A stretch of DNA of 64,000 nucleotides from Bacteroidaceae bacterium (GCA_017442855.1 JAFSPM010000045.1:310001-374000), one strand, 5' to 3'. Counted from the stretch's first letter, positions 36,562-45,583 are shown. Program-made: numbers and translations. Notes: generated from the letters alone by a model not told the origin.

Positions 36562-37892
36562 TTATATAAAGATGTATTTACAGATGAACAGGACCGCCAG
36601 CACCCACATGGTAATCGAGATGTCCTTGAACTTGCCGGCTACAGCATGACAAGCCACATAAGCAATGACACCGATGAGGATGCCGTCGCTGATGCTATAG
36701 GCCAACGGCATGATGATGATGGTGAGGAAGGCAGGGATTGCCCTGCAATAGTCTTCCCAATGGATGCGCTTGATGGCTGGCATCATCATTACACCTACGA
36801 TGATAAGGGCAGGAGCCGTAGCTGCACTGGGGATGGCCAGGAACAACGGACTGAAGAACAGCGCCAAGGCGAAACACAGTGCGGTGGAGAAAGCTGTAAG
36901 ACCTGTGCGACCACCCTCGCCTACGCCAGAGGCGCTCTCCACATAAGTAGTGGTGGTAGAGGTTCCCAGACAGGCTCCGCAAATGGTGGCTACAGAGTCG
37001 GCCATGAACATCTTGTCCATATCGGGTATATCATTCTTCTTGGCATTGGGATCAGCCAATCCTGCACTCTGACACACACCGATGATGGTACCCATCGTGT
37101 CGAACATGTCGATAAACAGGAAAGTGAAGACCACAACCACCATATCCAGGCTGAGTATCTCACTCCACTCAAACTGACAGAAGATAGGTGCCACGCTCTC
37201 AGGTGTTGAAACCACCCCATTCAGTTTGGTGATAGCCTCGCCTGTAGCCGGATCCTTAATGAACAGACCAATCAGCGTGGTGAGAAGGATACCCCAGAGG
37301 ATGCCGCCTCGCACCTTGGCCATCACCAGTCCCAGGTGATAAACAGACCTAACATGGCCAGCAGGGCGGTACCTTGAGTGATGTGACCAAGACTTACCAG
37401 CGTGGAATCGTTATTCACGATGATGCCGGCATTCGCCATACCGATAAAGGCAATAAACAGACCGATACCTGCTCCGATGGCTTTCTGCAGCGTACCTGGA
37501 ATGGCATTCAGGAGCATAGTGCGTACCTTGGTGACGGTGAGAATGATAAAGATGATACCTTCCAACAGCACAGCGGTGAGGGCGAACTTCCAACTATAGC
37601 CCATGCCCAGACAGACGGTATATACAAAGAAAGCATTCAGTCCCATGCCGGGAGCCAGCGCAAAGGGCTTCTTGGCATAGAGGGCCATGACCAGCGTACC
37701 TATGACGGCTGCCAGAGCCGTAGCGGTAAACACGCTCCCGCCAGGCATACCAGGCAAGGCGCTGAAAATGGTTGGATTGACGGCCAGGATGTAGGCCATT
37801 GTCAGGAACGTAGTGATGCCCGCCATAATCTCTGTACGGACGTTGTGCTTCTGGAAGTCGAAGCCAAATAACTTTTCAACAACTTTTTTCAT
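36562..37892 (-). pseudogene. NCS2/AzgA-type purine permease, broken by a frameshift
   Basis: The N-terminal part (MKKVVEKLFGFDFQKHNVRT from 37892) holds helices 1-7 with TFLTMAYILAVNP and ALAPGMGLNAFF, typical of the PbuG/AzgA hypoxanthine-guanine permease group. It ends early as GLFITWDW at about 37339. The C-terminal part resumes in another frame (GLVMAKVRGGILWGILLT) with LFIDMFDTMGTIIGVCQSAG and TTYVESASGVGEGGRTGLTA. A single missing base near 37330-37335 explains the break. Joined, it would be about 443 aa, the normal length. A truncated permease would not work. Confidence 0.87.
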
Positions 37893-37944
37893 AATTATTG
37901 GTTTTCCTGTTCTTTCATAACCTAAAACCCTTTTATGGATTTTC

Positions 37945-38151
37945 TTAGGGCAATACTCTGGGACAAGCACCATCTGCAGGGCAGGGACCTGGGCTGAATG
38001 GGAAGCCTCCTGCCGCCTGCTCCAGCTCCTCCTCACCCAGCTCCTGCTTCATCACTACTTTCTCATCACTGCCTATGCCAGTGATGGAGACCTTCTTTAC
38101 TTCGTCGTCGAGCTCTACTCGTAATACTCGCTTGTCTTTGTTCTTTTTCAT
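37945..38151 (-). CDS. RiPP precursor peptide 5 (68 aa)
   Basis: Leader of 49 residues (MKKNKDKRVLRVELDDEVKK, ending ELGEEELEQAAGG) and a 19-residue core, FPFSPGPCPADGACPRVLP, with two Cys and six Pro. It has the clearest promoter of the set (38179-38210), so it can be made independently of the maturase operon about 5.5 kb away. It sits between cbiB and the broken permease. Confidence 0.84.
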   Translation of the reverse strand: MKKNKDKRVLRVELDDEVKKVSITGIGSDEKVVMKQELGEEELEQAAGGFPFSPGPCPADGACPRVLP

Positions 38152-38178
38152 GGCTAGTTTTGATCACAATGTTTGTCA

Positions 38179-38210
38179 CAAAGATAGAGATATTATTCTA
38201 CTAAAACAAA
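38179..38210 (-). promoter_or_regulatory. Promoter of precursor 5
   Basis: On the minus strand: TTTG (38207-38210), 20 bases, TATCTTTG (38179-38186). Full consensus, 27 bases before the precursor ATG. Confidence 0.82.
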
Positions 38211-38232
38211 CACCTACTGTCTTTTTTTGTTA

Positions 38233-39156
38233 CTATGTCGTAGTAATGAAGCCGAGGACGATGGTGATGGCAAGCATGAGGAGCTCGGAGATGCGGTTGA
38301 TGCGGACGGCCACCTGCATGTCGGCAGTGGTGAGTTCGCGTTCGTTGGTGCCGATATAGGGCTTGTCGAACATTTCGCCAAAATAGATGTGGGGACCACC
38401 GAAGCGGCAATCGAGGATGCCGGCCAAGGCAGACTCCGGGTAGCCTGAGTTGGGACTGGCGTGACACCTGCCGAAGCGCTTGACGAAGCCTAACAGCTGG
38501 GGCTTGCCTGCGGCCATGACCATGAGCAGGGCTGTGAGGCGTGCCGGGAGGTAGTTGGCAACATCATCCATACGGGCGGCAAAGCAGCCAAAATGCAGGT
38601 ATCGCTCTGAGTGATAGCCTATCATGCTATCCAGGGTGTTGATCATCTTATAGGTCATCATGCCTGGGACGCCCAACAAAATGTACCAGAACATGGGGGC
38701 AATAACGCCATCGCTGAGGTTCTCGGCCAAAGTTTCTAATGCGGCCTTACGAACTTCTTGTGCAGTGAGTTGGGTAGTGTCGCGACCTACAATGCGGGCT
38801 ACCTGTTGACGGCCTTCTTCCAAAGACCTGTCGAGGGCATGGAACACTTCGCGTACTTCTCGTATCAGGGTGGTGCCTGCCAAGCAGCAGAATATCAGGA
38901 TGATTTGCACCGCTGCATTGAGCCAGGGGGATACGATGGCGCAGAGCTTGAGCAATGCCCATGTGGCGACAAAGGTAAGCAACACGAGGCTTATGGCGAG
39001 TATAGCGCCTTTCGCCTTTCTGTGCTGGCCTTTGTTCAATGCGTGCTCACCGCTGGCTATCAGCTTGCCGAAGCCGACAACAGGATGCGGGAGCCAAACT
39101 GGGTCGCCGAACAGGCAATCCAACAGCCATCCTACTATAATGTTTATACTGCTCAT
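38233..39156 (-). CDS. cbiB: Adenosylcobinamide-phosphate synthase CbiB
   Basis: 307 aa integral membrane protein with several helices (for example about 55-75 and 82-102). Family motifs: WLLDCLFGDPVWLPHPVVGF at the N-terminus (about 9-28), and MINTLDSMIGYHSERYLHFG (about 178-197). It joins aminopropanol phosphate (from CobD) to cobyric acid (from CobQ). Third gene of the cobQ-cobD-cbiB run; a long hairpin separates it from cobD. Confidence 0.94.
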   Translation of the reverse strand: MSSINIIVGWLLDCLFGDPVWLPHPVVGFGKLIASGEHALNKGQHRKAKGAILAISLVLLTFVATWALLKLCAIVSPWLNAAVQIILIFCCLAGTTLIREVREVFHALDRSLEEGRQQVARIVGRDTTQLTAQEVRKAALETLAENLSDGVIAPMFWYILLGVPGMMTYKMINTLDSMIGYHSERYLHFGCFAARMDDVANYLPARLTALLMVMAAGKPQLLGFVKRFGRCHASPNSGYPESALAGILDCRFGGPHIYFGEMFDKPYIGTNERELTTADMQVAVRINRISELLMLAITIVLGFITTT

Positions 39157-39171
39157 TTTATCTTTTCCGCT

Positions 39172-39230
39172 TAAATAGATGTGCCGACGGCTGACTGCAA
39201 GCAGATATGCCGTCTACACACATCTATTTA
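39172..39230. repeat. Long inverted repeat between cobD and cbiB
   Basis: TAAATAGATGTG (39172-39183) pairs perfectly with CACATCTATTTA (39219-39230). A second stem, GACGGC with GCCGTC, is nested inside. There is no T-run beyond the stem. It could be an RNA processing or attenuation structure within the operon, or a small miniature element. Confidence 0.7.
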
Positions 39231-39256
39231 GCTCCATATTATATAACTTCAGTATA

Positions 39257-40285
39257 TTAAGTTAACATCCACTCGTTAATAGCAGCAACAAGGCAATCGT
39301 TTTCTGCTGGCAGCTGTGCAGCAACACGGAAGAAACGATTGTCAAGTCCATCAAAGTTGGAGGCATCACGAATCAGGATGCCATGCTGCATCGCAAGCCA
39401 GTCCTTCAGCGCAGATGCCTTGCCCATGCGGAGCTGTGCCAACATGAAGTGAGTGCTGGTTTCCCACACATCTACGGCACCAGTGGCTATCAAGCTGTCG
39501 CGCAGGCGTTGTGCCTCTTGCAGGTAATCGGAAATGGGAGGAACACCCCCTATCCCATGCTCCAGCAAGTAATGTCCCGCTTCTATGGCCAGCGCATTGA
39601 CCGACCAAGGCATTTTGTGTGTGCGGAGGTGTCGCAAGAGATGAGGTGCTGCTGTGATGTAACCCAGTCGGATGCCTGGCACACAATAGCGCTTGGTGAG
39701 GCTATGCAGCAGCAAAAGATTGTCGTATTGCAGGGCCTCGGAAGCCGAGAATAGTGGCTTCATTACGAAGTCCTCATACGACTGGTCGATAATGAAAGTT
39801 ACTTGCGGATTTGCTTCAATTAAATTTTGCAAATAGCTTTTATCCAAAATATTACCTGTCGGATTATTTGGATTGCAAATCCACAGTAAATCGACTCTAT
39901 TGTCAATGCGAAATTTTTCGCATTGGGTGGGTAACTGGTAAATGGCACTTACTTTGCAGCCATTCATGACACAGGCATCGGCATACTCACGAAATGTGGG
40001 TTGCAACACCTGTGTATGCTGTCCGTTATAGGCATGTGCGACGAGGTAGATGGCCTCGGTAGCCCCACTGGTGACCATCACACAATCGGGGTCAATATGA
40101 TGCCACTGGGCCAACTCAGCGGCCAGCGTTGTGGCCTCTGGCTCAGGATAAGAAGACAGTACCTCCATCTTGTCGTGCAGATAGGCTTGCAAACCGTCCA
40201 GGTCGGCATGACTATAGATATTGGAGCTGAAATTCAGTCGGATATCCTGATAGCGATAGCTGTCGTCTCCGTGTCCCTCAATCAT
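39257..40285 (-). CDS. cobD: Threonine-phosphate decarboxylase CobD
   Basis: 342 aa, PLP-dependent class I/II aminotransferase fold: VMVTSGATEAIYLVAHAYNG, LLWICNPNNPTGNI and the PLP lysine region HSLTKRYCVPGIRLGYI. It lies between cobQ and cbiB, which fixes the assignment against histidinol-phosphate aminotransferase (a close relative). It makes (R)-1-amino-2-propanol phosphate, the linker of cobalamin. It overlaps cobQ by 4 bases. Called cobC in the Pseudomonas naming. Confidence 0.88.
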   Translation of the reverse strand: MIEGHGDDSYRYQDIRLNFSSNIYSHADLDGLQAYLHDKMEVLSSYPEPEATTLAAELAQWHHIDPDCVMVTSGATEAIYLVAHAYNGQHTQVLQPTFREYADACVMNGCKVSAIYQLPTQCEKFRIDNRVDLLWICNPNNPTGNILDKSYLQNLIEANPQVTFIIDQSYEDFVMKPLFSASEALQYDNLLLLHSLTKRYCVPGIRLGYITAAPHLLRHLRTHKMPWSVNALAIEAGHYLLEHGIGGVPPISDYLQEAQRLRDSLIATGAVDVWETSTHFMLAQLRMGKASALKDWLAMQHGILIRDASNFDGLDNRFFRVAAQLPAENDCLVAAINEWMLT

Positions 40286-41778
40286 GGCGTGGTGAGTATT
40301 TGATAGACCTTGTCCATATCTACATGCTGACGAATATGGGTAGCCAACTTGTCGTACTGTTCTTCCTTGAAAGCCTGATAGTCAAACGACTGAATGGCTT
40401 TGTCAATCTTTTCTTGCCAAGGGCCAAGGAGAAAATTGATAAAGGCGGCATTGTCGAGGATGCCGTGGATATAGGTACCCATGCATTTGGCATCGACAAA
40501 GCAACCATCGGTATGACCGTCGGCAAAGATGTTCAGGGGCGAGGGTGTTGCCTCTTGCACAGGCTTTGTCTCGCCCATGTGGATTTCATAGCCTTGCATA
40601 GTGCTTGCAGCTGCGTTAGGAACGGCCAAGCGGAAGGTATCTTGACGCGTTACCTTCTCGCCTGTCATCGAAGTACTTATAGGCAGCAACCCCAACCCAG
40701 GCAAGCGTTCTATGATGCCCTCCACATGATCTGGGTCTAACACCTCGACGCCCATCATCTGATATCCGCCGCAGATACCCAAGACGGTAGCGCCTTCTCG
40801 ATGGGCACGCACAATGGCTTGTGCCACTCCGTTTCTGCGCAGCTGGTACAGATCGTCGATGGTGCTTTTGCTGCCTGGCAAAATGATGATATCGGCTTTC
40901 AGGATGTCTTCTGTATTATTGGTATAGAACAGGTGTACGCGTGGGTCGCGCTCCAAGACGTTGAAGTCGGTAAAGTTACTGAGGTGTCGCAGCAGTACCA
41001 CTGCCACATTCACTTTTCCCAGTTCGGCCTGCATCGACTTGGTGGCCAGCGCCACACTGTCTTCTTCTTCAATATAGATATCCTTGTAGTAAGGCACCAC
41101 ACCCAAAACAGGCACTTGGCAGAGGTCTTCCAACATCTTGACACCACTTTCAAAGAGGCGCAGGTCGCCACGGAACTTGTTGATGATGATGCCTTTGATG
41201 AGTTTGCGCTCTTCAGGACGCAGTAAGGCGATGGAGCCATAGACGCTGGCAAACACCCCACCCCTGTCGATGTCGCCCACTAAGATGACATCGGCACCTG
41301 CATGCATCGCCATAGGGAGATTTACGAGGTCACTGTCGCGCAGGTTGATTTCGGAGATGCTGCCCGCACCTTCCATCACAATGGGGTTATAACGTTGCGC
41401 CAGACGGTCGTAGGCCTCGCACACAGCCTGACGCAATTCCTCACGCCCCTCTTTGCGGAAATAGTCGTAAGCATGACGGTTGCCGATGGGTTTGCCGTTG
41501 AGCACCACCTGACTGGTATGATCGCTCTGAGGCTTCAGAAGAAGAGGGTTCATATCGGTATGACAAGGGATGCCAGCTGCTTCGGCTTGTACGGCTTGCG
41601 CACGCCCAATCTCAAAGCCTTCAGGCGTGGCGTAGGAGTTGAGGGCCATATTCTGTGCTTTGAAGGGTGCAGGGCAATAGCCGTCCTGCCTGAAAATACG
41701 GCAGAAACCGGCAGCGATGATACTCTTGCCTACATCGCTGCCCGTACCGGCAAACATGATGGGATGCAGTTGTTTCAT
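40282..41778 (-). CDS. cobQ: Cobyric acid synthase CobQ (CbiP)
   Basis: 498 aa. ATP-binding N-terminus MFAGTGSDVGKSIIAAGFCR (about 8-27), Mg/ATP segment VEGAGSISEINLRDSDLVNL and glutaminase domain with the Cys nucleophile in LGICGGYQMMG (about 335-345). It amidates adenosylcobyrinic a,c-diamide at positions b, d, e and g. The start is right for the family (seven residues before MFAGT). The promoter lies so close that the transcript may have no leader. Confidence 0.95.
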   Translation of the reverse strand: MKQLHPIMFAGTGSDVGKSIIAAGFCRIFRQDGYCPAPFKAQNMALNSYATPEGFEIGRAQAVQAEAAGIPCHTDMNPLLLKPQSDHTSQVVLNGKPIGNRHAYDYFRKEGREELRQAVCEAYDRLAQRYNPIVMEGAGSISEINLRDSDLVNLPMAMHAGADVILVGDIDRGGVFASVYGSIALLRPEERKLIKGIIINKFRGDLRLFESGVKMLEDLCQVPVLGVVPYYKDIYIEEEDSVALATKSMQAELGKVNVAVVLLRHLSNFTDFNVLERDPRVHLFYTNNTEDILKADIIILPGSKSTIDDLYQLRRNGVAQAIVRAHREGATVLGICGGYQMMGVEVLDPDHVEGIIERLPGLGLLPISTSMTGEKVTRQDTFRLAVPNAAASTMQGYEIHMGETKPVQEATPSPLNIFADGHTDGCFVDAKCMGTYIHGILDNAAFINFLLGPWQEKIDKAIQSFDYQAFKEEQYDKLATHIRQHVDMDKVYQILTTP

Positions 41779-41782
41779 GCTG

Positions 41783-41813
41783 CAAATATAAATGTTGCAC
41801 AGGACAGAACAAA
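41783..41813 (-). promoter_or_regulatory. Promoter of the cobQ-cobD-cbiB operon
   Basis: On the minus strand: TTTG (41810-41813), 19 bases, TATATTTG (41783-41790). The -7 box ends only 4 bases before the ATG at 41778, so transcription should begin at or next to the start codon. Confidence 0.75.
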
Positions 41814-41848
41814 ATAAAAACGGAGGATTTTTTCAAGTCCCAAAAGGC

Positions 41849-41865
41849 CTATCTTTATAAGATAG
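41849..41865. promoter_or_regulatory. Inverted repeat between the divergent cob promoters
   Basis: CTATCTT and AAGATAG around TAT, a perfect 7-bp dyad in the 85-base space between the cobQ promoter and the riboswitch promoter. It may be an operator acting on both directions; no binding protein is indicated. Confidence 0.4.
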
Positions 41866-41898
41866 AGCGACAAAAAGATAATTATTCCCTAAAAATAA

Positions 41899-41929
41899 TT
41901 TGTCATTTCAGATAAAAGCACTACCTTTG
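41899..41929 (+). promoter_or_regulatory. Promoter of the B12 riboswitch transcript
   Basis: TTTG (41899-41902), 19 bases, TACCTTTG (41922-41929). Full consensus; transcription should begin near 41935, just before the riboswitch. Confidence 0.82.
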
Positions 41930-41934
41930 TCCAT

Positions 41935-42112
41935 TGGAATTGGCAAGCCATTGTATTTTCGTACAAGGCTTCAAGGGAATCAGGTGAAAGACCTGAGCTG
42001 TTCCTGCAGCTGTAATCCTCAACAAAGAGGTCTGCTACTACAAGTACCACTGTCTGATTCGTCAGATGGGAAGGTCGGGCAAGACCGAGGAAAGCCAGAA
42101 TACCTACCTTTT
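41935..42112 (+). promoter_or_regulatory. Cobalamin riboswitch
   Basis: The conserved core is present in order: GGGAATCAGGTGAAAGACCT (41975-41994), CTGCAGCTGTAATC, then GATGGGAAGG (42065-42074) and the B12 box end AGCCAGAATACC. It sits in the leader of the first TonB receptor gene. When adenosylcobalamin or related corrinoid binds, expression of the downstream receptor is expected to fall. The expression platform lies in the 40 bases between 42112 and the ATG and has no strong T-run, so control is more likely at translation initiation. Confidence 0.92.
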
Positions 42113-42152
42113 CCAAACAGAAATTAATTAGCTTCCAGGTAAGAAGCGAAGA

Positions 42153-44312
42153 ATGTCGGCTTTTTATAATTGTATGAACTACAGACATTTTGTTGTAACA
42201 GGCTGTTGTTACCTGCTATCTATGCATATATCGGCACAGAGCATCATCGAGAACAAGTCCAATGAGGAATTGTCGTTGATGCTTGACGAGGTAGTGGTGA
42301 CTGGTACTGGTACGGAGCATCTGTTGAAGGATGTTCCCGTGCAGACCGAGGTTATCAACCACAAGATCATTGAGGGATACGGGGGGAAGAATCTGCAAGA
42401 CATTCTGATGATGCTGACCTCATCGCTCGACTTCAACCAAGACGACATGGGTAGTCAGATGCAATTGAACGGATTGGGTAACAATTATATACTGATACTC
42501 ATTGACGGAAAACGCATTCATGGCGATGTGGGAGGACAGAACGATCTGGGACTGATTGATCCCAACAACATCGATAAGATTGAAATCGTAAAAGGTGCTT
42601 CAAGTGCCTTATATGGCAGCGATGCCATTGCAGGCGTCATCAACATTATCACCAAGAAACATGACGAAGGAATCTTACTGGAAAACACTACCCGTGTGGG
42701 ATCCTATGGCGACATTCGCCAGCACAATGGCATCGGGTTCAGGATAGGTAGGTTCCAAAACTACACCAACTTGCAACTACAGCATACTGACGGTTGGCAA
42801 AACACTGCTACGGAATATACTACTGGTACGGAAGAATCTATTACCGACAGTAAGAACAAGACGGTGAACCGATACACGAACGCACAGGTGGCGCAGAAGT
42901 TTACGTATGACATTGGTGACAAACTGCAGATCTATGCCGAAGGTAGTGCTTACTGGAAGCATATCTATCGTCCATCAGGCAAATATGCACATTATGACGT
43001 AAAGACCTACGACCTGGAATACCATAACTCTTCGTTGGCCGGTGGTGGTAAATACCAGCTTAGTGGAACCGACTATATCACTTTAGACGTGGATTGGAAC
43101 CGTCATGCTTACTTCTATCATTTCACTGACACGACGCTGGTGGATGGGTATTTGTTTGGCAAATTCACACACTATTATCCTATGTTTCCTGGAGAGCATG
43201 AACTGCAGAGCGACCAGCAGCGCACAATGGTCAACGTGAAAGGTGTGTTTGAACTGCCCTACGAGAACCGTCTGAGTGCCGGACTGGAATGGCGCTACGA
43301 CTGGCTGAACGCGCCCATGCGCGTAGAGGGAGAAAAGGTGAGCGACTGGACAGGGGCTTTATATATTCAAGATGAGTTTAACCTCTGGAACTGGTTTAAC
43401 GTTACTGGTGGACTGCGACTGAACAAGAACCAGAACTTCGGTATGAAACTGACACCTAAGATTTCAACCATGTTCAGCTTGGGCGACTGGCGCATCAGGG
43501 CTACTTGGAGCGAAGGGTTCAAGTCCCCTACTCCCAAAGAGTTGTACTACAGGTATGTGAAAGAGATGAACGGCTCTTATCTCTATATGGGTAATCCTGA
43601 CCTGAAGCCGCAGACATCTGACTATTTCTCACTGGGTGTGGAATATTCCTGGAAAGGCTTCTATTTCAACGTGAGTGGCTATTACAACACCTTGAACAAC
43701 ATGATTACGCTGGTGACCATTCCTAACTATCAGGCTCCGGCAGAATATCAGGTAGCCTACGAGCTGAAGAAGACGCGCCAGTATCAGAATATGGAGGATG
43801 CCAAGACCTATGGTGTGGATGTATCACTGCGCTATGCCCATAAAGAATGGAGTGCGGGTATTGGCTACAGCTGGCTGGACAACTCGGCGCATGTGTATGA
43901 CAGCAACAAGGAGGTATTGAAGAAGGTAATCATCGACGGGACAGCACATCATAAGGCCAATGCGTATGTGACATGGAAGCATGCTTTTGGCGATGTCTAT
44001 CGCTTGGGTGTGGGGGTATATGGCCGTATGAGTACGAAACGCTATTACCAGACCGACGGTGATGGTAAGGGCTATCAGATATGGCGCATCAACACTACCC
44101 ACGATTTCGGCAAGAGCAAGACGATGTCTTATCGATTGGAAGCGGGTGTTGACAATATCTTTGACTATGTGGATACTACGCCGCATGGAAGGCATCTGGG
44201 TACCACCACTCCGGGCAGGACCATCTATGCGTCGCTGACCATCAAGTTCAGCAAAGGAAAGAAAACGAACAATAAGTTCAACTCTAATATGAGTAATAGT
44301 GAAGATGATTAA
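42153..44312 (+). CDS. TonB-dependent outer-membrane receptor, B12-riboswitch controlled
   Basis: 719 aa (712 from the alternative ATG at 42174, which gives a cleaner signal peptide ending HISAQS). TonB-box-like LDEVVVTGTGTE, plug domain with LNGLGNNYILILIDGKRI and SALYGSDAIAGVINIIT, then a 22-strand-type barrel. The last strand before a Lys/Asn-rich tail is GRTIYASLTIKFSK. Riboswitch control and the cob genes downstream indicate uptake of corrinoid or a tetrapyrrole precursor (BtuB-like); heme-type substrates are also possible because of the neighbouring chelatase. Confidence 0.88.
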   Translation: MSAFYNCMNYRHFVVTGCCYLLSMHISAQSIIENKSNEELSLMLDEVVVTGTGTEHLLKDVPVQTEVINHKIIEGYGGKNLQDILMMLTSSLDFNQDDMGSQMQLNGLGNNYILILIDGKRIHGDVGGQNDLGLIDPNNIDKIEIVKGASSALYGSDAIAGVINIITKKHDEGILLENTTRVGSYGDIRQHNGIGFRIGRFQNYTNLQLQHTDGWQNTATEYTTGTEESITDSKNKTVNRYTNAQVAQKFTYDIGDKLQIYAEGSAYWKHIYRPSGKYAHYDVKTYDLEYHNSSLAGGGKYQLSGTDYITLDVDWNRHAYFYHFTDTTLVDGYLFGKFTHYYPMFPGEHELQSDQQRTMVNVKGVFELPYENRLSAGLEWRYDWLNAPMRVEGEKVSDWTGALYIQDEFNLWNWFNVTGGLRLNKNQNFGMKLTPKISTMFSLGDWRIRATWSEGFKSPTPKELYYRYVKEMNGSYLYMGNPDLKPQTSDYFSLGVEYSWKGFYFNVSGYYNTLNNMITLVTIPNYQAPAEYQVAYELKKTRQYQNMEDAKTYGVDVSLRYAHKEWSAGIGYSWLDNSAHVYDSNKEVLKKVIIDGTAHHKANAYVTWKHAFGDVYRLGVGVYGRMSTKRYYQTDGDGKGYQIWRINTTHDFGKSKTMSYRLEAGVDNIFDYVDTTPHGRHLGTTTPGRTIYASLTIKFSKGKKTNNKFNSNMSNSEDD

Positions 44313-44342
44313 TTAACATGTTTTATATAAATCTTATTATCA

Positions 44343-45509
44343 ATGAAAAAATTAAAATTAGCGTTGATGGTCGTCATGACCATGGTTCTTGCAGGAACGT
44401 TTACTTCTTGTAAGAAAGATGAGAAGATTGTGGAAGTTGAGAAAGAAGTGGTGAAGGAAGTTCCTGAGGAAACTGCCTACAGTCGCTACCTGAATGCTGT
44501 CGTGTCAAACGTGAAGGCTGAGAAGAAGAACGACAAGGCTATCCTGCTGGTGGCTTTCGGTTCTACTTGGGAGCAGGCATTCGATGCTTTCGATGAAACC
44601 ATCGCTGCTTACAAAGCCGCATTTGCTGGTTATGATGTATTCCTGAGCTACTCTTCAGCTATCTGCATCAACCGTGCCGCTGCTGGTGAGAACGGTGTTA
44701 CGCGTAACTATTATGCTCCTTCTTACTGGCTGAGTGCTTTTGCTAACAAGGACATCCAGTATAAGGAGATTGTTGTTCAGTCATTACAGGTAATTCCAGG
44801 TGAGGAATACACCCGTGTGATTAACTACATCAAGGACTTTGCCAACAATGCTAACGGTGACCTCGATGACGATTACCTGTCTGGTGTTACCCTGAAACTG
44901 GGTGTGCCATTGCTGCAGGATAAGGATACTGATGTGCCTAATGTAGCTGCAGAACTGCATAAGTTGTATGGCGATAAAGCCGCTACAGATATTGTGGCTT
45001 TCATGGGTCATGGTAACCCTGATTCATACGATACCTATAAGGCAAACGTACGCTACACCGAGCTGGAAGCAGCTTTGCAGGCTAAGAGTACTAACTACTT
45101 TGTAGGTACTGTGGATATGATGGAGAACTTCAAGACACAAGTATATGACCGCATGGTGGCTGCCGGTAAGAATAATCAGAAAGTTTGGCTGCACCCATTG
45201 ATGTCCATTAACGGTGACCATGGTCACAACGATATGGCTGGTGACGACCTACCAGAGGATTTAGATCCAGAAAACTATACTTTCGCTGAATTGCAGGCTT
45301 TAGCTAACGAAGAGGGTGAAGTGGAAGATACCAGCTGGAAGAACTATTTCGGTGCTGATGGTTCTGGTTTCTCTTGCGACGACGATACCATCATCCCATT
45401 GGGTCTGTTGGAGTTGCCAACCATTCGTCAGATCTGGATGAACCACACCCAGGATGCTATCGATGGCGATCCACTTGATTACTATCACTCAAAGAATCCA
45501 GAGCCATAA
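44343..45509 (+). CDS. CbiK-like cobaltochelatase lipoprotein (IhtB-like)
   Basis: 388 aa. Lipoprotein signal with FTSC (Cys23), followed by a charged spacer (KKDEKIVEVEKEVVKEV). Chelatase domain of the CbiK class II family: AILLVAFGSTWEQAFDAFDE at the start, then metal-binding His motifs MGHGNPDSY and GDHGHNDMAG. It is over 100 residues longer than cytoplasmic CbiK. The lipid anchor places it at the outer membrane or periplasm, next to its TonB receptor, as for the Porphyromonas heme-linked chelatase IhtB. It may insert or remove metal from a tetrapyrrole during uptake; which is inference. Confidence 0.82.
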   Translation: MKKLKLALMVVMTMVLAGTFTSCKKDEKIVEVEKEVVKEVPEETAYSRYLNAVVSNVKAEKKNDKAILLVAFGSTWEQAFDAFDETIAAYKAAFAGYDVFLSYSSAICINRAAAGENGVTRNYYAPSYWLSAFANKDIQYKEIVVQSLQVIPGEEYTRVINYIKDFANNANGDLDDDYLSGVTLKLGVPLLQDKDTDVPNVAAELHKLYGDKAATDIVAFMGHGNPDSYDTYKANVRYTELEAALQAKSTNYFVGTVDMMENFKTQVYDRMVAAGKNNQKVWLHPLMSINGDHGHNDMAGDDLPEDLDPENYTFAELQALANEEGEVEDTSWKNYFGADGSGFSCDDDTIIPLGLLELPTIRQIWMNHTQDAIDGDPLDYYHSKNPEP

Positions 45510-45564
45510 GAGGTTTATTCTCTCAAATAAAATATAATATCAGTTAAGTTAATTTTGACGGGAC

Positions 45565-45583
45565 TGCCCCCCTTGCGGGGGCA
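45565..45583. repeat. GC-rich hairpin before the second TonB receptor gene
   Basis: TGCCCCC pairs with GGGGGCA across a 5-base loop, in the 108-base gap between the two TonB-chelatase pairs. No T-run follows; it may be a repeat or transcript-stability element. Confidence 0.55.
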
